Of a stretch of DNA of 64,000 nucleotides, positions 24,801 to 36,279 are shown in pieces. The stretch spans positions 24,617,466-24,681,465 of the forward strand of contig OX393577.1 in the NCBI GenBank assembly GCA_947652605.1, read 5' to 3'. The notes below the pieces were generated by a model. The model worked only from the letters and a program-made list of their open reading frames with translations. It had not been told where the DNA came from and did not search any database. Both the position numbers and the translations under genes were made by a program. This DNA comes from Elmis aenea. Its lineage: Eukaryota > Arthropoda > Insecta > Coleoptera > Elmidae. How positions within the stretch are numbered: position 1 is the stretch's first letter; the number at the start of each line of letters is the position of its first letter.

Positions 24801-27149
24801 ACTTTTTTATTCTTTACTTTTTCTCTTAAAACCTACCGTTTTGGAGAAAAAAAAAATAAGTAAACATGAACGATCAAATCTGTGGTCGGCGGGAAAAAGC
24901 ACCCAAGTCAAAAAGTGCAATTTTTTAATTATTAACCTTATACCATTCATATTGTTATGGTCTTATACTGGTAATTTCCAATTTCGGCGCTTGTGTTTCC
25001 TGTTTATAATGTTAGTTCCATTTCACGTATTTTTATTAATAATATTTTTCCATTGCAATGAAATTTTGTGTAATCAAAAGATAATAAAAGTTATGTTTAC
25101 AAATGAGTATTTATGTTTACTCCATTAATTTTTTTAAAAATTCTACGTAAAAAATATATTTTTTAAGAATAAACGAGTTAAACTGAATATATCCATTTGT
25201 TTACGTTTGTGAAAAACTACTTAAGTTATTTTTATTTCATGCCAGTTTAAGTCAAGTATTTACTGTTTATTAAAAAATTTCATCATGTTGACATATTGTG
25301 ATAATTTAATAGTTAATTTTAAGTAAACTAAACCATACAAACCAAATTTAAAATCACATGATAATCAGTAAAATAAAAAAACGTTGCTCCTGAAAAATTG
25401 CACTTTTTGACTTAAGTGCTTTTTCCCGCTGACCACAGAAATATTCCAATATAAAACAATTCATTATGGTGGTTGCCATGGTTTGTTTATGTTCATGTTG
25501 GATAGAATTGACGGGCGTTTTAGCGTTGTCGTCGCGTAAACGTCAAAATGAATTACACCCGTCACTTCTACCCAATATAAACATAAACAAACCATGGTAA
25601 CCACCAAAATAAATCGTTTTATATTGAAATATTTTATGGTGCATGTTTACTCATTTTATTTTTTACTCAAAAACTGTAGGCAGGGCCGATGAGAGGGTGG
25701 GGCAGGGGGGCTCTGAGCCCCGGGCCCGGAGGTAATTTAAGGGCCCAGGAGTCCACATACTTTTTTAATTATGGTGTATTAAATAATCACAATTCACAAT
25801 TCTTTTTTTTTTTTAAATATATTTTTAAATCATTTATTTACTTGGGGCCCATGTAAATTTTTCCCCCGGGCCCGGCGACGTCTCTCGACGCCTCTGACTG
25901 TAGGTTTTACGAGAAAAAATAACGAATAAAAAAAGTTTCTAAACAAACCAAGCTTTCAAAAAATTTGTTAATTGCAAAATTTCAACAAACCAACAAGTTC
26001 TGATAAAAAAAAACCAACAGGGGTCGCACTTTTCAGCCACCACATGTGGAGGTGGGAGATGAATGAAAATATTACTATGGGAAACCTTTTAAAAAGTATA
26101 AAACATCTGCCAAATATAATTTCCCCACACATTTGAGAAATAAAATAAAAACTTAATTTTATCGCTTCCCTTTAGGGGGGTAAAACTTAATTTTCGATAA
26201 GGAATCACCTCCCGCATTGTTTCACAATATTTAAGAAACACCCTGTAAAGTCCTTTTTTTGATTGAAAATCTGAAAAGATCCAAAATTAAACGAAAAGGT
26301 TCAGTAACCCGTTTGTTTTCAAAAGAACTAGCATAATATCGATAATTTTTGTTATCGAATAGAAACAACCGAAATAAGAAAAATCCGTTTAATTTTATCA
26401 ACAAACATATTAAATTTTAATGTATAGTTAATTAAATTATTTTAAAATAATAGCAAAAATGCTTAATTTTATCATCAAAACTTTAAAATTTAAGAAAGTT
26501 ATTTAATTTATTACTTAAAAATAGTGTCGACAAATAACTTATAACCGTTCGCTGAATTTTAATTTATTTATAAATTAATTAAGGCACAATCAGTTTATAA
26601 TGTACTTAATACATACTTCTTATCTTCGATTTAAAATATATGCATCGATGTACCACTGGTTGTCAAAACGACTACACAAGAGTTTCGAAAATCAATTAAA
26701 CTGATTCAATATCTTTTAGCATTATTTTACAACAAATATTTTTTGAAAGGTGTGCAATTACATCAATAAAGTAATTGTCAAATATATGTTAAAGCACTTG
26801 CTTGTAAACCAGTAATTTTTTAACTCGAGTCAATAAGTTTAATTAAAAATCGCCAATATTTTATAATGAAGAATTTCTTGTAGAAACGCTAGACCAGTTT
26901 CGAGACTCCCATCTCTCTATAAGCACAGCAATCTTATAAAAAAAGAGCCTTGAAACTGATCTAGCATTTCTACAAGCAATTGTTCATAAAAAAGATAAGC
27001 GATTCTTATTTAAAGTTATTTTTATTATACATAAATCACTTAAATACATTTTTAACTCGTTTAAATAATTTTAAAGTATGTGTTTCTCTCACTTTTTCCA
27101 ATGAAACAATGTGACATACAAAATAATATTTTAACTTGTAACTTACCAT
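12651..27149 (-). CDS. Proton-coupled amino acid transporter (SLC36/PAT family), isoform A
   Basis: Coding exons: 27149-27147 (ATG only), 23875-23793, 19661-19569, 17825-17675, 17304-17183, 17034-16668, 16201-16023, 13062-12651. Phases agree throughout, giving 469 aa. The N-terminal tail is short and cytosolic ([13 protein letters not shown]). It is followed by [16 protein letters not shown] and the SLC36 TM1 motif [11 protein letters not shown] at about residues 74-84. [14 protein letters not shown] (around 266-279) is the conserved block corresponding to EGIGMVLPLEN of vertebrate PAT1. About 11 hydrophobic segments follow the APC-fold pattern. Members move small neutral amino acids with protons across the plasma membrane or lysosome and signal to TORC1; insects have several paralogues (pathetic, CG1139, CG13384 and others), and I cannot say which one this is. 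The initiator ATG occupies the last three bases of its exon, with an in-frame TAA two codons upstream. Confidence 0.92.
13400..14430. mobile_element. Palindromic element B1 (CAGGGTATTTCTTAAATATTG) in an SLC36 intron
   Basis: TA-flanked. The two halves are inverted copies around about 13915 (ccatggtttgtt on one side, aacaaaccatgg on the other). It is non-coding. The same family occurs at 24462-26245. Confidence 0.85.
14435..15909. mobile_element. Palindromic element A1 (CAGGGTGTCCCAAATT) in an SLC36 intron
   Basis: About 1.47 kb, TA-flanked, with near-complete inverted halves centred near 15170. Short frames translated from its arms recur in all A copies and are artefacts of the repeat. Confidence 0.88.
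17826..19568 (-). other. SLC36 intron
   Basis: AT-rich, 1.7 kb, between exons in matching phase. No repeats shared with the rest of the window were seen. Confidence 0.6.
21090..21322. mobile_element. Small palindromic MITE in an SLC36 intron
   Basis: Inverted ends ccgtttacacttatggttt and aaaccataagtgtaaacgg. An internal repeat of the accacgtgcaaaacc type occurs on both arms. Non-coding. Confidence 0.82.
21866..21899 (-). promoter_or_regulatory. Core promoter candidate for SLC36 isoform B
   Basis: On the minus strand a TTATACC box at 21898-21892 lies 27 bases upstream of TCAGTT, whose A is at 21871, a match to the arthropod initiator. The spacing suits a TATA/Inr promoter. It would give a 5' UTR of about 50 nt before the ATG at 21820. 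Confidence 0.45.
24880..25438. mobile_element. Nested element with CTGTGGTC ends
   Basis: Inverted ends ctgtggtcggcgggaaaaa and ttttcccgctgaccacag, plus a 4-bp target duplication AAAT (24876-24879 and 25439-25442). Removing it restores the sequence seen in B1. Superfamily not assigned. Confidence 0.85.
25681..25896. mobile_element. Nested GC-rich hAT-type MITE (CAGGGCCG ends)
   Basis: 216 bp with a perfect 8-bp duplication ACTGTAGG at 25673-25680 and 25897-25904. The ends CAGGG...CTCTG are imperfect inverted repeats. The GC-rich ends (cccgggcccgg) stand out in the AT-rich host. Confidence 0.88.
26866..26988. repeat. Short palindromic repeat, copy 1
   Basis: Arms based on cttgtagaaacgctagacc and its complement near 26953-26985. 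A related copy lies at 58014-58110, so a MITE is more likely than a microRNA hairpin. Confidence 0.65.
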
Positions 27150-27234
27150 TTTGTATTAATTCTGCAACAGTTGCCTATTAGAGATGCGTTTCAATTCAGC
27201 TTTTTCCAACCTCTGTCGGGTTTTGGTAAGAAAT
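27147..27234 (-). other. 5' UTR exon of SLC36 isoform A carrying the start codon at its 3' end
   Basis: A tract ending in ttttcag stops at 27235, and ATG followed by gtaagt ends the exon at 27147. Because this exon has its own acceptor, at least one more non-coding exon must lie at higher coordinates. Confidence 0.65.
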
Positions 27235-30200
27235 CTGAAAATAAATGGATATTAATTAAACACACATACGACAAACTCATAAACAAATCAAATGAAAACC
27301 CACAATGTAATTAAGTACTATTAATTGTTTAAACAATTGCCACCATAACTGTTTACGTATACAAATGCAAAAACTATTCAAATTATTAGTACAGGAATAT
27401 AATTCATTATTTATGTAAATTTAAACAGAGTTTTGAGTTTTACTACAATTAAAAAGTTAAACAACTTGATAAAAGTGCAGTCGATTTGATAACTTGTTTT
27501 TTAGTTTTTTAAATGTGGGAATTACGATACACACATGGGTATTTTACTCAGTTACTGTTATCAAAATAGGTTTATTTTATTTAACAATGCCCTTTTGTAA
27601 GCCAAAATTAAACCACTTTGCGTATGAATGGTGTAGTACGCACGTTGCTTACTAAGCTACTTAATGGCATTGTTGGCGAAAGACGTGGTTTGTTTCAACA
27701 ACAAAAAAAAACTTAAAAATAAACCTAGTAGCATCAAAGATTTATAGCACACACCACGCAAATCTTATACTTATAAAATACTTCGCCTTTAGTTTATTAT
27801 GCTTTTGTATTCAAGTTCAAGGTTAAACCCATTTTAAATATACGCAGAGTTTCAAGCATGCAAAGTTCATGAATTAATTTGAAACTGATAAAATTTAAAT
27901 GCATTTTTTAACTTGTCGACATTTTGCATTAGATAACTAGTATTGTAGCGGCTACCTAAAATAAATGAAAAGCAAAAAGTAAATGGCTTATTGTTTTTAA
28001 ATACCAACGAAGCTAAATTTGTTGATTAAAAAGAAACTATGTACGTATTCAACGTTCTGTTAGAACAAAAGAAAGGGGCTTATTTTATCTTATCTTCAAA
28101 ACACGTAATATATTTTAATGAACTTTACGCTTAAATAAGTTGCCTTTAAAAGCATAAATTTACATAACGATATTATATACTATCTACCACGATAGGTAAA
28201 ATATAGGAGGGAGAATTTTCATGTTGTTTGGCGTATACATCGTGACGGTTTGTATCAACTTTGACAATATAAAAATAATATTTAGCACATTCATTAAGAG
28301 CTTTAAACTCTCCAATTAAAAATTCATTTCAAAATCAACGAAAAAACATATTTTAACAGCTTAAAATTCTCAAAATTAAAAAGTAATTGAGCCAATCGAC
28401 GAAATATTAATATAGAGAAATAAAGAAACCCAAATTTAAAAAAAAAAGCTTAAATAACGACGTATTAAAAGGGCTATAGATGTAATAATTTGTATATAGC
28501 CATCATGTATCAAAAACCTGGATTATACATATTTAATAGTTTAGAATATTTATACCATTATTGTTAAATATATTCTGATAACAATATTTTTGAAAGACTA
28601 GAATCAGTTTACTAAAAAAAATGTATGAGTTTGTATATTAAAATGTTTGTACTTACGTAAGATATTTGAGTAACTATAAATACGGGTGTACAAATAAAGT
28701 AAATATTGTTTACGTTTTGTTATGCTGCGAACATAGCTTACCCTTTTTTTTTTATTTTCTATACATTAAAAAGGCAAAAGGTTAAGGAAAAAAATCTAAA
28801 TTGTAGTTAAACATCTTTTAAAAATATGAAATATTTTTGTACAACAAATAATATACCAATCTTCCAAATTCGATTAAAAATAACGTTTACGTACCTTTTA
28901 TTGTTGCTTATGTATGTACGTATGTATGTACATCAAATTTCAAAGTGTGTTCGATTAGGGACAAAACTAGACTGAGGTCAGTCAAGTACAATGTTTATAC
29001 ATTCCCAATAAACTATCTAAGTTCAAAATGCTGAATTCATGGAAGCACGACCTTTGTTTGAGCAAATAGTTATGATAAATTTCCTATATCGGAGAAGACA
29101 ATTTCAAGTCGTCAGTTTTATTTCGTCTTTATTTATTACTTCATCAATCATATAAAATTAATTTTATATTTACGTCGTGTAAAATTTAAAATAAAACAAG
29201 TTTGCGGACGTAAGAGATAATATGCACGTTTCATGCTCATCTAATCAATATTTATTTACCAACCAACATGGCACAGATATATAATATATTTATTATTCAT
29301 TATCATTTTAAAGTAATAAGAAATACTAAATCAAGAATTCTTTTCACTTTTTATAAATTACTTAAATGAAGCACCCATCATATTAATCTTGGTAATACAC
29401 TTTAAAAGTAGACAGTGAAGAAATAAAAGGGGACAAATTACTGTAAAAGTAAATAAAATTTCTGTTTAATTATATTTTAATCACAAAATTAAGTCTTAAA
29501 ATATCGGCCGTTTGATATTTGACAATTTTTTGGGAAGCTATTTGATACTTCACGCAGTTACCAACATCTTTGTGATTTTACCTTTATTCTTACAAGTATT
29601 TCGATAAAACTTCCAAGATAAAATAGAAATTAAAGGAATTCCCTTAAGAAGATCTAGGTTAGAAAGGAGAGACCCCACAAATTATTTGTTACGGCACTGT
29701 TTTTATTATCTCTTGTTTATTTGGTACTAGCTCCTAAGTTTGTAGTTTAAATCTAGGTTAAGAGTAATTTAAAACTAGGCTAAAGCATCATTGTTATAGT
29801 CCTAATTTGGTACTCTGAAACGTTTATTTATTTAAAAACCTAAAAAAAAGATTATTTGAATCTGATGAGGAAGTTAAGGGGAGTTGAAAAAAAAAGATTT
29901 AGTATATTGTTTTTTGTTCATGGATAAATAGATTACTTCATGATTTGCCTTTGTAGTATAAAAAAGTATTTGTTTTCTATTTTTTAAGTGTTTTGTTTAA
30001 CAGCGAATATTTTAATAATAAATGAAAAGAGTTGTAGGTAATTTTCCTTTTATTTTAATCTGTTAGGCCTAAATGTGAAACAGAATTATTAACAGAATAC
30101 ACCAAAACGTTACGCTACTGTAAAGCCCACTGTTATAGAAATTTATTATAAACATTATTACAAAGTTGAATAGACAATGAATGCGAAGAACATCTTTTGA

Positions 30201-31564
30201 CACATTATTTCTTTAACTTAAGCAAGTAAATTATACTTTTATACATTTAAGTTTATCATAGAGCTATTTTTTTTTATTCCTGTCCTGAATGTTGTCTCGT
30301 AATTTATTATCACACAAAAAAATTGCATCTACACCAATATTCTTCAAAACAAATTATTTACCATTTCATATCATATAAATCACAATTTTTATCATTAAAA
30401 CGTCTTTCAATTTGTGTATACATTACAACCATTCTTTCTATTAAAACCCTTTCGGTACGGATTTTATTGTTTTTAATTTAAAAAACGTTATTAGCAGTTT
30501 TGCAATATACCGGGTGATTCGGTTTGACTGTCGCACCCCTATAACTTTTCAATTATGGAAAATAACTCCAACAAACCTTATATATTTGGAAACGGCGACC
30601 AATTCTCTATTAAATGATGTTCATTTGTTATCTCTACGATAACGAATGTCAAATCCGCGATAGGCAACTGTTTTTTTTTAAATTACATAGTATACATGTT
30701 TTTGTTGATTCGAATAGAAAATTTAAATCTGAATCCGACCATGTATTAAAAAAGTATGCATACATAAGACAGTTTTCGAGAAAAATCAGTCCAAAGTTTA
30801 TTCAAATTATAGAAAACATTCGCTGTTTAACATAATAAAAAACGATCAAATCTTGAAAATTATACTATAACTATTAATGAAAATGTATTAAAAATTAATT
30901 TTTAATAAAAATAAAAACAAATAATAAATGTAAACATAAAAAGTGACCGCTCTTCGCGTCTTCTATTTGTAAGTGCTTGATTGAAATTAAAGTCTAAATG
31001 TTTAAATATTTCCAATCATTCTCTAATAAGTCGTTTGTGATAATTTTTCTCCATTTAACATTTCTACTTTATCAGAATTTATTAAATATTTTGCATGGTT
31101 TAAACGTGAATGTTAGTACCTATGTGTGTGTGATTTTAATTAAACTTAATTACGTTACGTAAATGAACTGCTCAAATAATTTAGATTGTTAACAAAATCG
31201 TTCGTAAAAATATCATTCACAAAACCTGCTATTAATCAATTATAACTGAATTTAATTAAAACTCCAAGTTCGTTTATGATTTTAATTATATTACGTTTTA
31301 TATTGATGTTTTATTTGCGTATTGAAAAATTATAAGCCATTGTATAAACAGGCTATTGTGCAATAGTGCCGATTGCAGTAAAGAAAACTATTACGTGATA
31401 AAAAATTAATTTAAAACGTTTGATTTATTGTGAAGTTAGATGAATTTTAGAGCTTCTCAAACACAGGTGTTATTCGTCTAAAAAAATGTATCTACAATGG
31501 CGTCTATCGGTATTTTTTAAACTACACCTTATAGGGTGTAAACAGAGTAAACATTAAATCAATT
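27235..31564. other. Long AT-rich stretch, possibly part of the first SLC36 intron
   Basis: No host exon recognised. A frame at 30614-30835 lies next to a possible degenerate terminus (accgggtgattcgg at 30511) and has no known domain. Confidence 0.4.
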
Positions 31565-32099
31565 AATTAATTAATTAGGTTGTGATAAAGTTCATAGACC
31601 AAAGGCGTGTAAAGCACAGCTCTTGTAAACCTAACCGCTGAATGGTCAGGGACACTCCTGTCACTTTATTAAAGAAGTGTGACAACTTTTTTTAATAACT
31701 TAGTTATGTAATATGCATATACCTATACATATAACTAATACTACACAAGGTACTGCTACTGAAAACCAGACATCAAAACGCTATCATAAAGAAAATAAAA
31801 ATGTAGATAATATGATCACATTTAAGGTTTCTGTCCCTGGTCTTTCTTACTCATTTTTTTAAAGTTTTGAATCTCGCGTAAAAAAATCTGCGTCTCGAGA
31901 CTTTTATACAATTTTTATTATACAATCGTAATAAGTAGACACCCTTCCTTAATTTCTACATTTCTTTATCTCGACTTTTATTTACACATATCTACATAAC
32001 AACATAACAGTTAAAAAATACCATTTGCATGAATTTCCTCTTTAAAAGCCTTAAGAATTTGGCATGTCATAGTAATTATGTACAATAGGCACAAATGAA
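31565..32099 (+). repeat. Left copy of the 535-bp direct duplication flanking the LINE
   Basis: Begins aattaattaattagg and ends ggcacaaatgaa. It matches 35743-36279 throughout; the only difference I found is two extra A bases in the right copy near 36115. Confidence 0.92.
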
Positions 32100-32141
32100 G
32101 GGGAAAAACGAAGAAAAAATGCAATAGTTCAGGGCCTACAA

Positions 32142-32522
32142 ATGCATGACAGCGACCAAAACACTATAGAAGAAAAAATGGCAAACTTCATAGAGAAAGA
32201 ACTGGGAATTACAGTGAAAATAAACAAGGCAAAGAAAATTGGACATAAAACCTGCTGGATCGAATTTAATAGTATGGAAGATAAGATTACCGTAATGAAA
32301 AACAAAAGTAAATTAAAAAATATGAGAGGAGAAAATATCTATATAAATGATGACATGACTAAACAGGAAAGAGAAATACAAGCAAAGATCAGGAAAAGTG
32401 CGCAAGAAGAGAGAGTAAAAGGAAAAAAGGTTAAAGTTGGTTATCAAAAACTAATAATTGACGAGGAAATTTGGAAATGGAGCCAAGGGACTCAGGAATT
32501 GAAGTACATCAAAAAAAACTAG
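32142..32522 (+). CDS. LINE ORF1 (5'-truncated RNA-binding ORF1p)
   Basis: A frame of 126 aa from its first ATG. The frame is open further upstream to the 5' junction of the insertion at 32100 (residues RRKNAIVQGLQ), so the original start was lost by 5' truncation. The sequence has the layout of L1-type ORF1p: an RRM-like stretch (FIEKELGITVKINKAKKIG, then TCWIEFNSMEDKITVM), followed by the C-terminal block YINDDMTKQEREIQAKIR and KVGYQKLIIDEEIW. ORF1p coats LINE RNA as a chaperone. It overlaps the frame of ORF2 by about 50 bases, as in compact LINEs. With its N-terminus missing it is probably non-functional. Confidence 0.75.
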   Translation: MHDSDQNTIEEKMANFIEKELGITVKINKAKKIGHKTCWIEFNSMEDKITVMKNKSKLKNMRGENIYINDDMTKQEREIQAKIRKSAQEERVKGKKVKVGYQKLIIDEEIWKWSQGTQELKYIKKN

Positions 32523-35500
32523 CGAACCCCCCGGATGCGATAAGTAAGAGGACGGACAATGCAAAGGACAGGAAAATGAATAAGGAAAAGGAATGTAAAG
32601 ATTGGAAATTAGGTATTTGGAACATCAGGGGGATAAAGGATAAGGAGAAAGAATTGGTGGAGGAATTTGAGGAGGCAAAGGAAAAAATAGACAACCAAGA
32701 TGGGAGCAAAGGGAATGCCGATAAGAAAAAACTATACATAGAAAGTCAAAATAATGATTGGCGAATAGGAACTTGGAATGTGAGAGGGATTAATGGAAAA
32801 GAAATAGAACTACTTGACATAATTGAAGAGAATGATTATCTACTCATAGCGGTAACAGAAACAAAGAAGAAGGGTAAAGGAGCGACAGTTATAGGGGATG
32901 GTCATCTGCTAATCCATGTAGGGGTAGCAGAGACAGAGAATGCGAGTGGAGGAGTGGGATGTCTGGTAAAAAAGGATGCGGTGGATAGACTAAGCAAATG
33001 GGACTACATAAACAAACGACTACTGAAAATAGTAATACAAAGAGAACGAAATGATATACTGACAATTATCATTGTATATGCCCCTAACGAGGATGCTAAA
33101 GCAGAAGAAAAGAATACTTTCTGGATAGATCTACAAGAAACGATACAGGATTACACAGGAAAATTAATTATATTAGGGGATTTTAACTCGCGAGTTGGAA
33201 ATCAGCACAAAAAGTGGGAGGGGGTAATAGGACAATACGGAGAACAAACCATGAATAATAACGGAAAAAGATTTTTAGGGTTTTGTAATGATAACAACTT
33301 AATGATAATGAACACATATTATAACCACAAAGAAATACACAAAATTACAAGAGAAGTACCGCAAAGAAACGAAAAGTCAATTATAGATAACGTAGTAATA
33401 GCAAGAGAAAATAAGAGGGATCTAAAAGACGTGAGAGTCAAAAGAGGATACGAAATCGGCAGTGACCACTACTTACTAGAAGCTAAATTCAGACAAGCCA
33501 AAAATAAAGAAACAAGCCAAAACCCAATAAGTATTGACACGAAGAATAAAACTAGAAGTTACAAATTAAGAAATAATGAACTAAAAGAAAAATATTCAAG
33601 GGAAGTTGATAAAAACATAGAATGCCTTAGTGTAACAGGGCAAAATAAAAATGTGAATTATCTATGGGAAAAGTTTAAACAAATAATCACAAAAGTAGCA
33701 ATAGAAATTTGTGGTGTGATAAAGAAAGGAGACAACAGAAAAAAGACGAGCTGGTGGAGTGCAGATATTAAGAAAGAGGTAAAACAAAAGAAAAAACTAT
33801 GGAAAATATACATACAGAGTAAAACCCAGCAACAATACGAGGTATATACAAAACAAAGAAATAAAGTTAAGAACCTGGTAAAAGAAGCTAAACAAAAATC
33901 TTGGAATGAGTTTGGGCAGAAGCTTGAAGAGAATAGCAAAGAAAATCAAAAACTTTTTTACAAAGCGCTTAAAAATATGAGAAATAAACCAGAAGTAAAA
34001 GTGAAATCTATAAAGGATCGAAATGGACAATTAATAACTAACGGAAAATGCATTATGGATAGGTGGGAAGAATACTTTTACGAATTACTCAACAATGAAA
34101 GGCATGAGCAAAAGGAGGATATAAGAAACGAAGAAAATATGAACTTAACCCAAATACAAGAAACAACTGAAATTATAACAGAAACTGAATTACAGAAGGC
34201 ACTCGACAAATTGAAAATAGGAAAAGCTGCCGGAGAAGATGAAATAGACTCCGAACTGCTAAAATACCTAGGACCTACTGGAAAGGAAAAATTCCTTGAA
34301 ATACTAAACTTGGCCTGGAGAACAAAAAGCATACCTAACGAATGGAACATGTCTATTATACACCCGATATACAAAAGAGGAGACCCAAAAGACTGCAGCA
34401 ATTATCGGGGAATATCACTATTATGCACTGCACTAAAGGTTTATGAAAGCATTATTGAAAACAAAGTAAGAAACATAGTAGAAACACAATTAGCAGATGA
34501 ACAAAGCGGCTTTAGACCAGCTCATAGTGTACATGACCACATATTCACAATTCAGCAGATCATAGAAAAAACACTAAGGAAGGGAGAAAATGTGTACCTA
34601 GGATTCATAGATATGGAAAAGGCTTTCAATATGGTGAACAGAGAAGAAATATGGAACGCCTTGAAGAACAAAGGAGTAAATACTGATATATATACTAGAG
34701 ACAGTCAAAAGTCTATACAGAACAACACGTAACAAAGTACGAACATGTAACCAAACCTCGGGACATTTTGTAAATAAATATGGAGTACGGCAAGGAGGAG
34801 TACTAAGCCCGCTACTATTTATAAGCCTAATTGATGAAGTTATAAAACAAACCTGGAACCAAACGACGAAATACACAATAGGTTTTCACAATCTAAAACA
34901 AGTCCAAGTACAAGCTTGTGTATTCGCAGATGATGTTGTGCTGGTCGCTAAAAACGAAAAAGAACTTGAGAATAATATTAATGTGTGGGCCCAGATAATG
35001 AAAAACTATAACTTATTAGTGAATAAGAAAAAAACAAAAGTAATGGCTATCTCAAATAAAGAAAAGAAAATCAACATCAGACTCGGAGAAGAAATGTTAG
35101 AACAAGTAGAGGAATTCAAGTATCTTGGAATAATTATAAACAGTAAAGGAACACAAGAAAATGAAATAGGAAACAGGATAAAAACAGCAACAAGAACATA
35201 CAACGCCATATATAAGAATTTCTTGAATAAAAAGGAGATATCAAGCGAAACAAAAATAACAGTATACAACACAATCTACATACCAATTTTAATATATGGT
35301 GCTGAGAATTGGGTACTGAATAAAGGACAAGAGAATAGATTACAGGCTGCAGAAATGCGGTACCTACGAAAGGTGGAAGGGGTAAAAAGAACAGATAAAA
35401 TAAGAAACGAATACATAAGAGAAAAACTTAAAATGAAATCACTGACAAGTAAAATAGAGGAAAAGAAATTAAAGTGGACAGGCCACTTAATACGAATGGA

Positions 35501-35690
35501 CAGCACAAGGCAAGTCAAGAAAGTATGGGAAGTCAGAAAAATAGGCAAAAACAGAAGGGGACGACCCAGAACAACATGGAACAGCAGCGTAGTGGAGGCA
35601 ATAAAACGTAGAGGAAAAACATGGGAAGAAGCAAAAGTACTGGCCAGGGACCGAAAGGGGTGGCGTAGCTTTGTCGAAGGAAAAAAGTGA
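32471..35690 (+). pseudogene. LINE ORF2: endonuclease and reverse transcriptase with one frameshift
   Basis: Two open frames, 32471-34732 (753 aa) and 34938-35690 (250 aa), belong to one ORF2. The endonuclease has TWNVRGI, TETKKKG, VYAPNEDA, GDFNSRVG and SDHYLLEAKF in order, so the apurinic-type catalytic residues are present. The reverse transcriptase has WNMSIIHPIYKRGDPKDCSN, QSGFRPAHS and box A FIDMEKAFNMV in the first frame. GVRQGGVLSPLLF and the FADDVVLVA active site follow in the second frame, which is open from about 34700. One small indel between about 34680 and 34712 therefore breaks the gene. The C-terminus carries GRPRTTW, common in RTE-like and related insect LINEs. Clade is uncertain. 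A partial duplication of the endonuclease start precedes the true one. Confidence 0.85.
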
Positions 35691-35742
35691 AGGAACAAAC
35701 CTCGACACCTACGGGTACAAGAGGACAACGATGATGATGATG

Positions 35743-36279
35743 AATTAATTAATTAGGTTGTGATAAAGTTCATAGACCAAAGGCGTGTAAAGCACAGCTC
35801 TTGTAAACCTAACCGCTGAATGGTCAGGGACACTCCTGTCACTTTATTAAAGAAGTGTGACAACTTTTTTTAATAACTTAGTTATGTAATATGCATATAC
35901 CTATACATATAACTAATACTACACAAGGTACTGCTACTGAAAACCAGACATCAAAACGCTATCATAAAGAAAATAAAAATGTAGATAATATGATCACATT
36001 TAAGGTTTCTGTCCCTGGTCTTTCTTACTCATTTTTTTAAAGTTTTGAATCTCGCGTAAAAAAATCTGCGTCTCGAGACTTTTATACAATTTTTATTATA
36101 CAATCGTAATAAGTAAAGACACCCTTCCTTAATTTCTACATTTCTTTATCTCGACTTTTATTTACACATATCTACATAACAACATAACAGTTAAAAAATA
36201 CCATTTGCATGAATTTCCTCTTTAAAAGCCTTAAGAATTTGGCATGTCATAGTAATTATGTACAATAGGCACAAATGAA
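35743..36279 (+). repeat. Right copy of the 535-bp direct duplication flanking the LINE
   Basis: 537 bp, matching 31565-32099. It starts at the last base of the LINE's GAT tail and ends where the left copy meets the LINE's 5' end, as a target duplication should. Confidence 0.92.

Larger units (their letters stand above)
24462..26245. mobile_element. Palindromic element B2, containing two nested insertions
   Basis: Ends cagggtgtttcttaaatat and its complement, with TA on both sides. It is expanded relative to B1 by elements at 24880-25438 and 25681-25896. It lies in the SLC36 isoform A intron between exons 23875 and 27147. Confidence 0.85.
32100..35742 (+). mobile_element. Non-LTR retrotransposon (LINE), 5'-truncated, young
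   Basis: A 3643-bp insertion containing ORF1 and ORF2 and ending in a short GAT tandem tail at 35730-35742 rather than poly(A), as in RTE-like LINEs. Its borders coincide exactly with the two copies of a 535-bp direct repeat. The near identity of those repeats shows that the insertion is recent. Confidence 0.85.

Noticed and set aside
24772..25128. 118-aa plus-strand frame
   Set aside because: Spans the junction between element B2 and the nested CTGTGGTC element, so it is created by transposon insertion.
26866..26988. microRNA precursor
   Set aside because: The fold is plausible, but a second related copy near 58014 and imperfect, AT-rich arms fit a small MITE better.
32509..35728. Several minus-strand frames opposite the LINE
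   Set aside because: Ser/Phe/Leu-rich shadows of the A-rich LINE coding strand.
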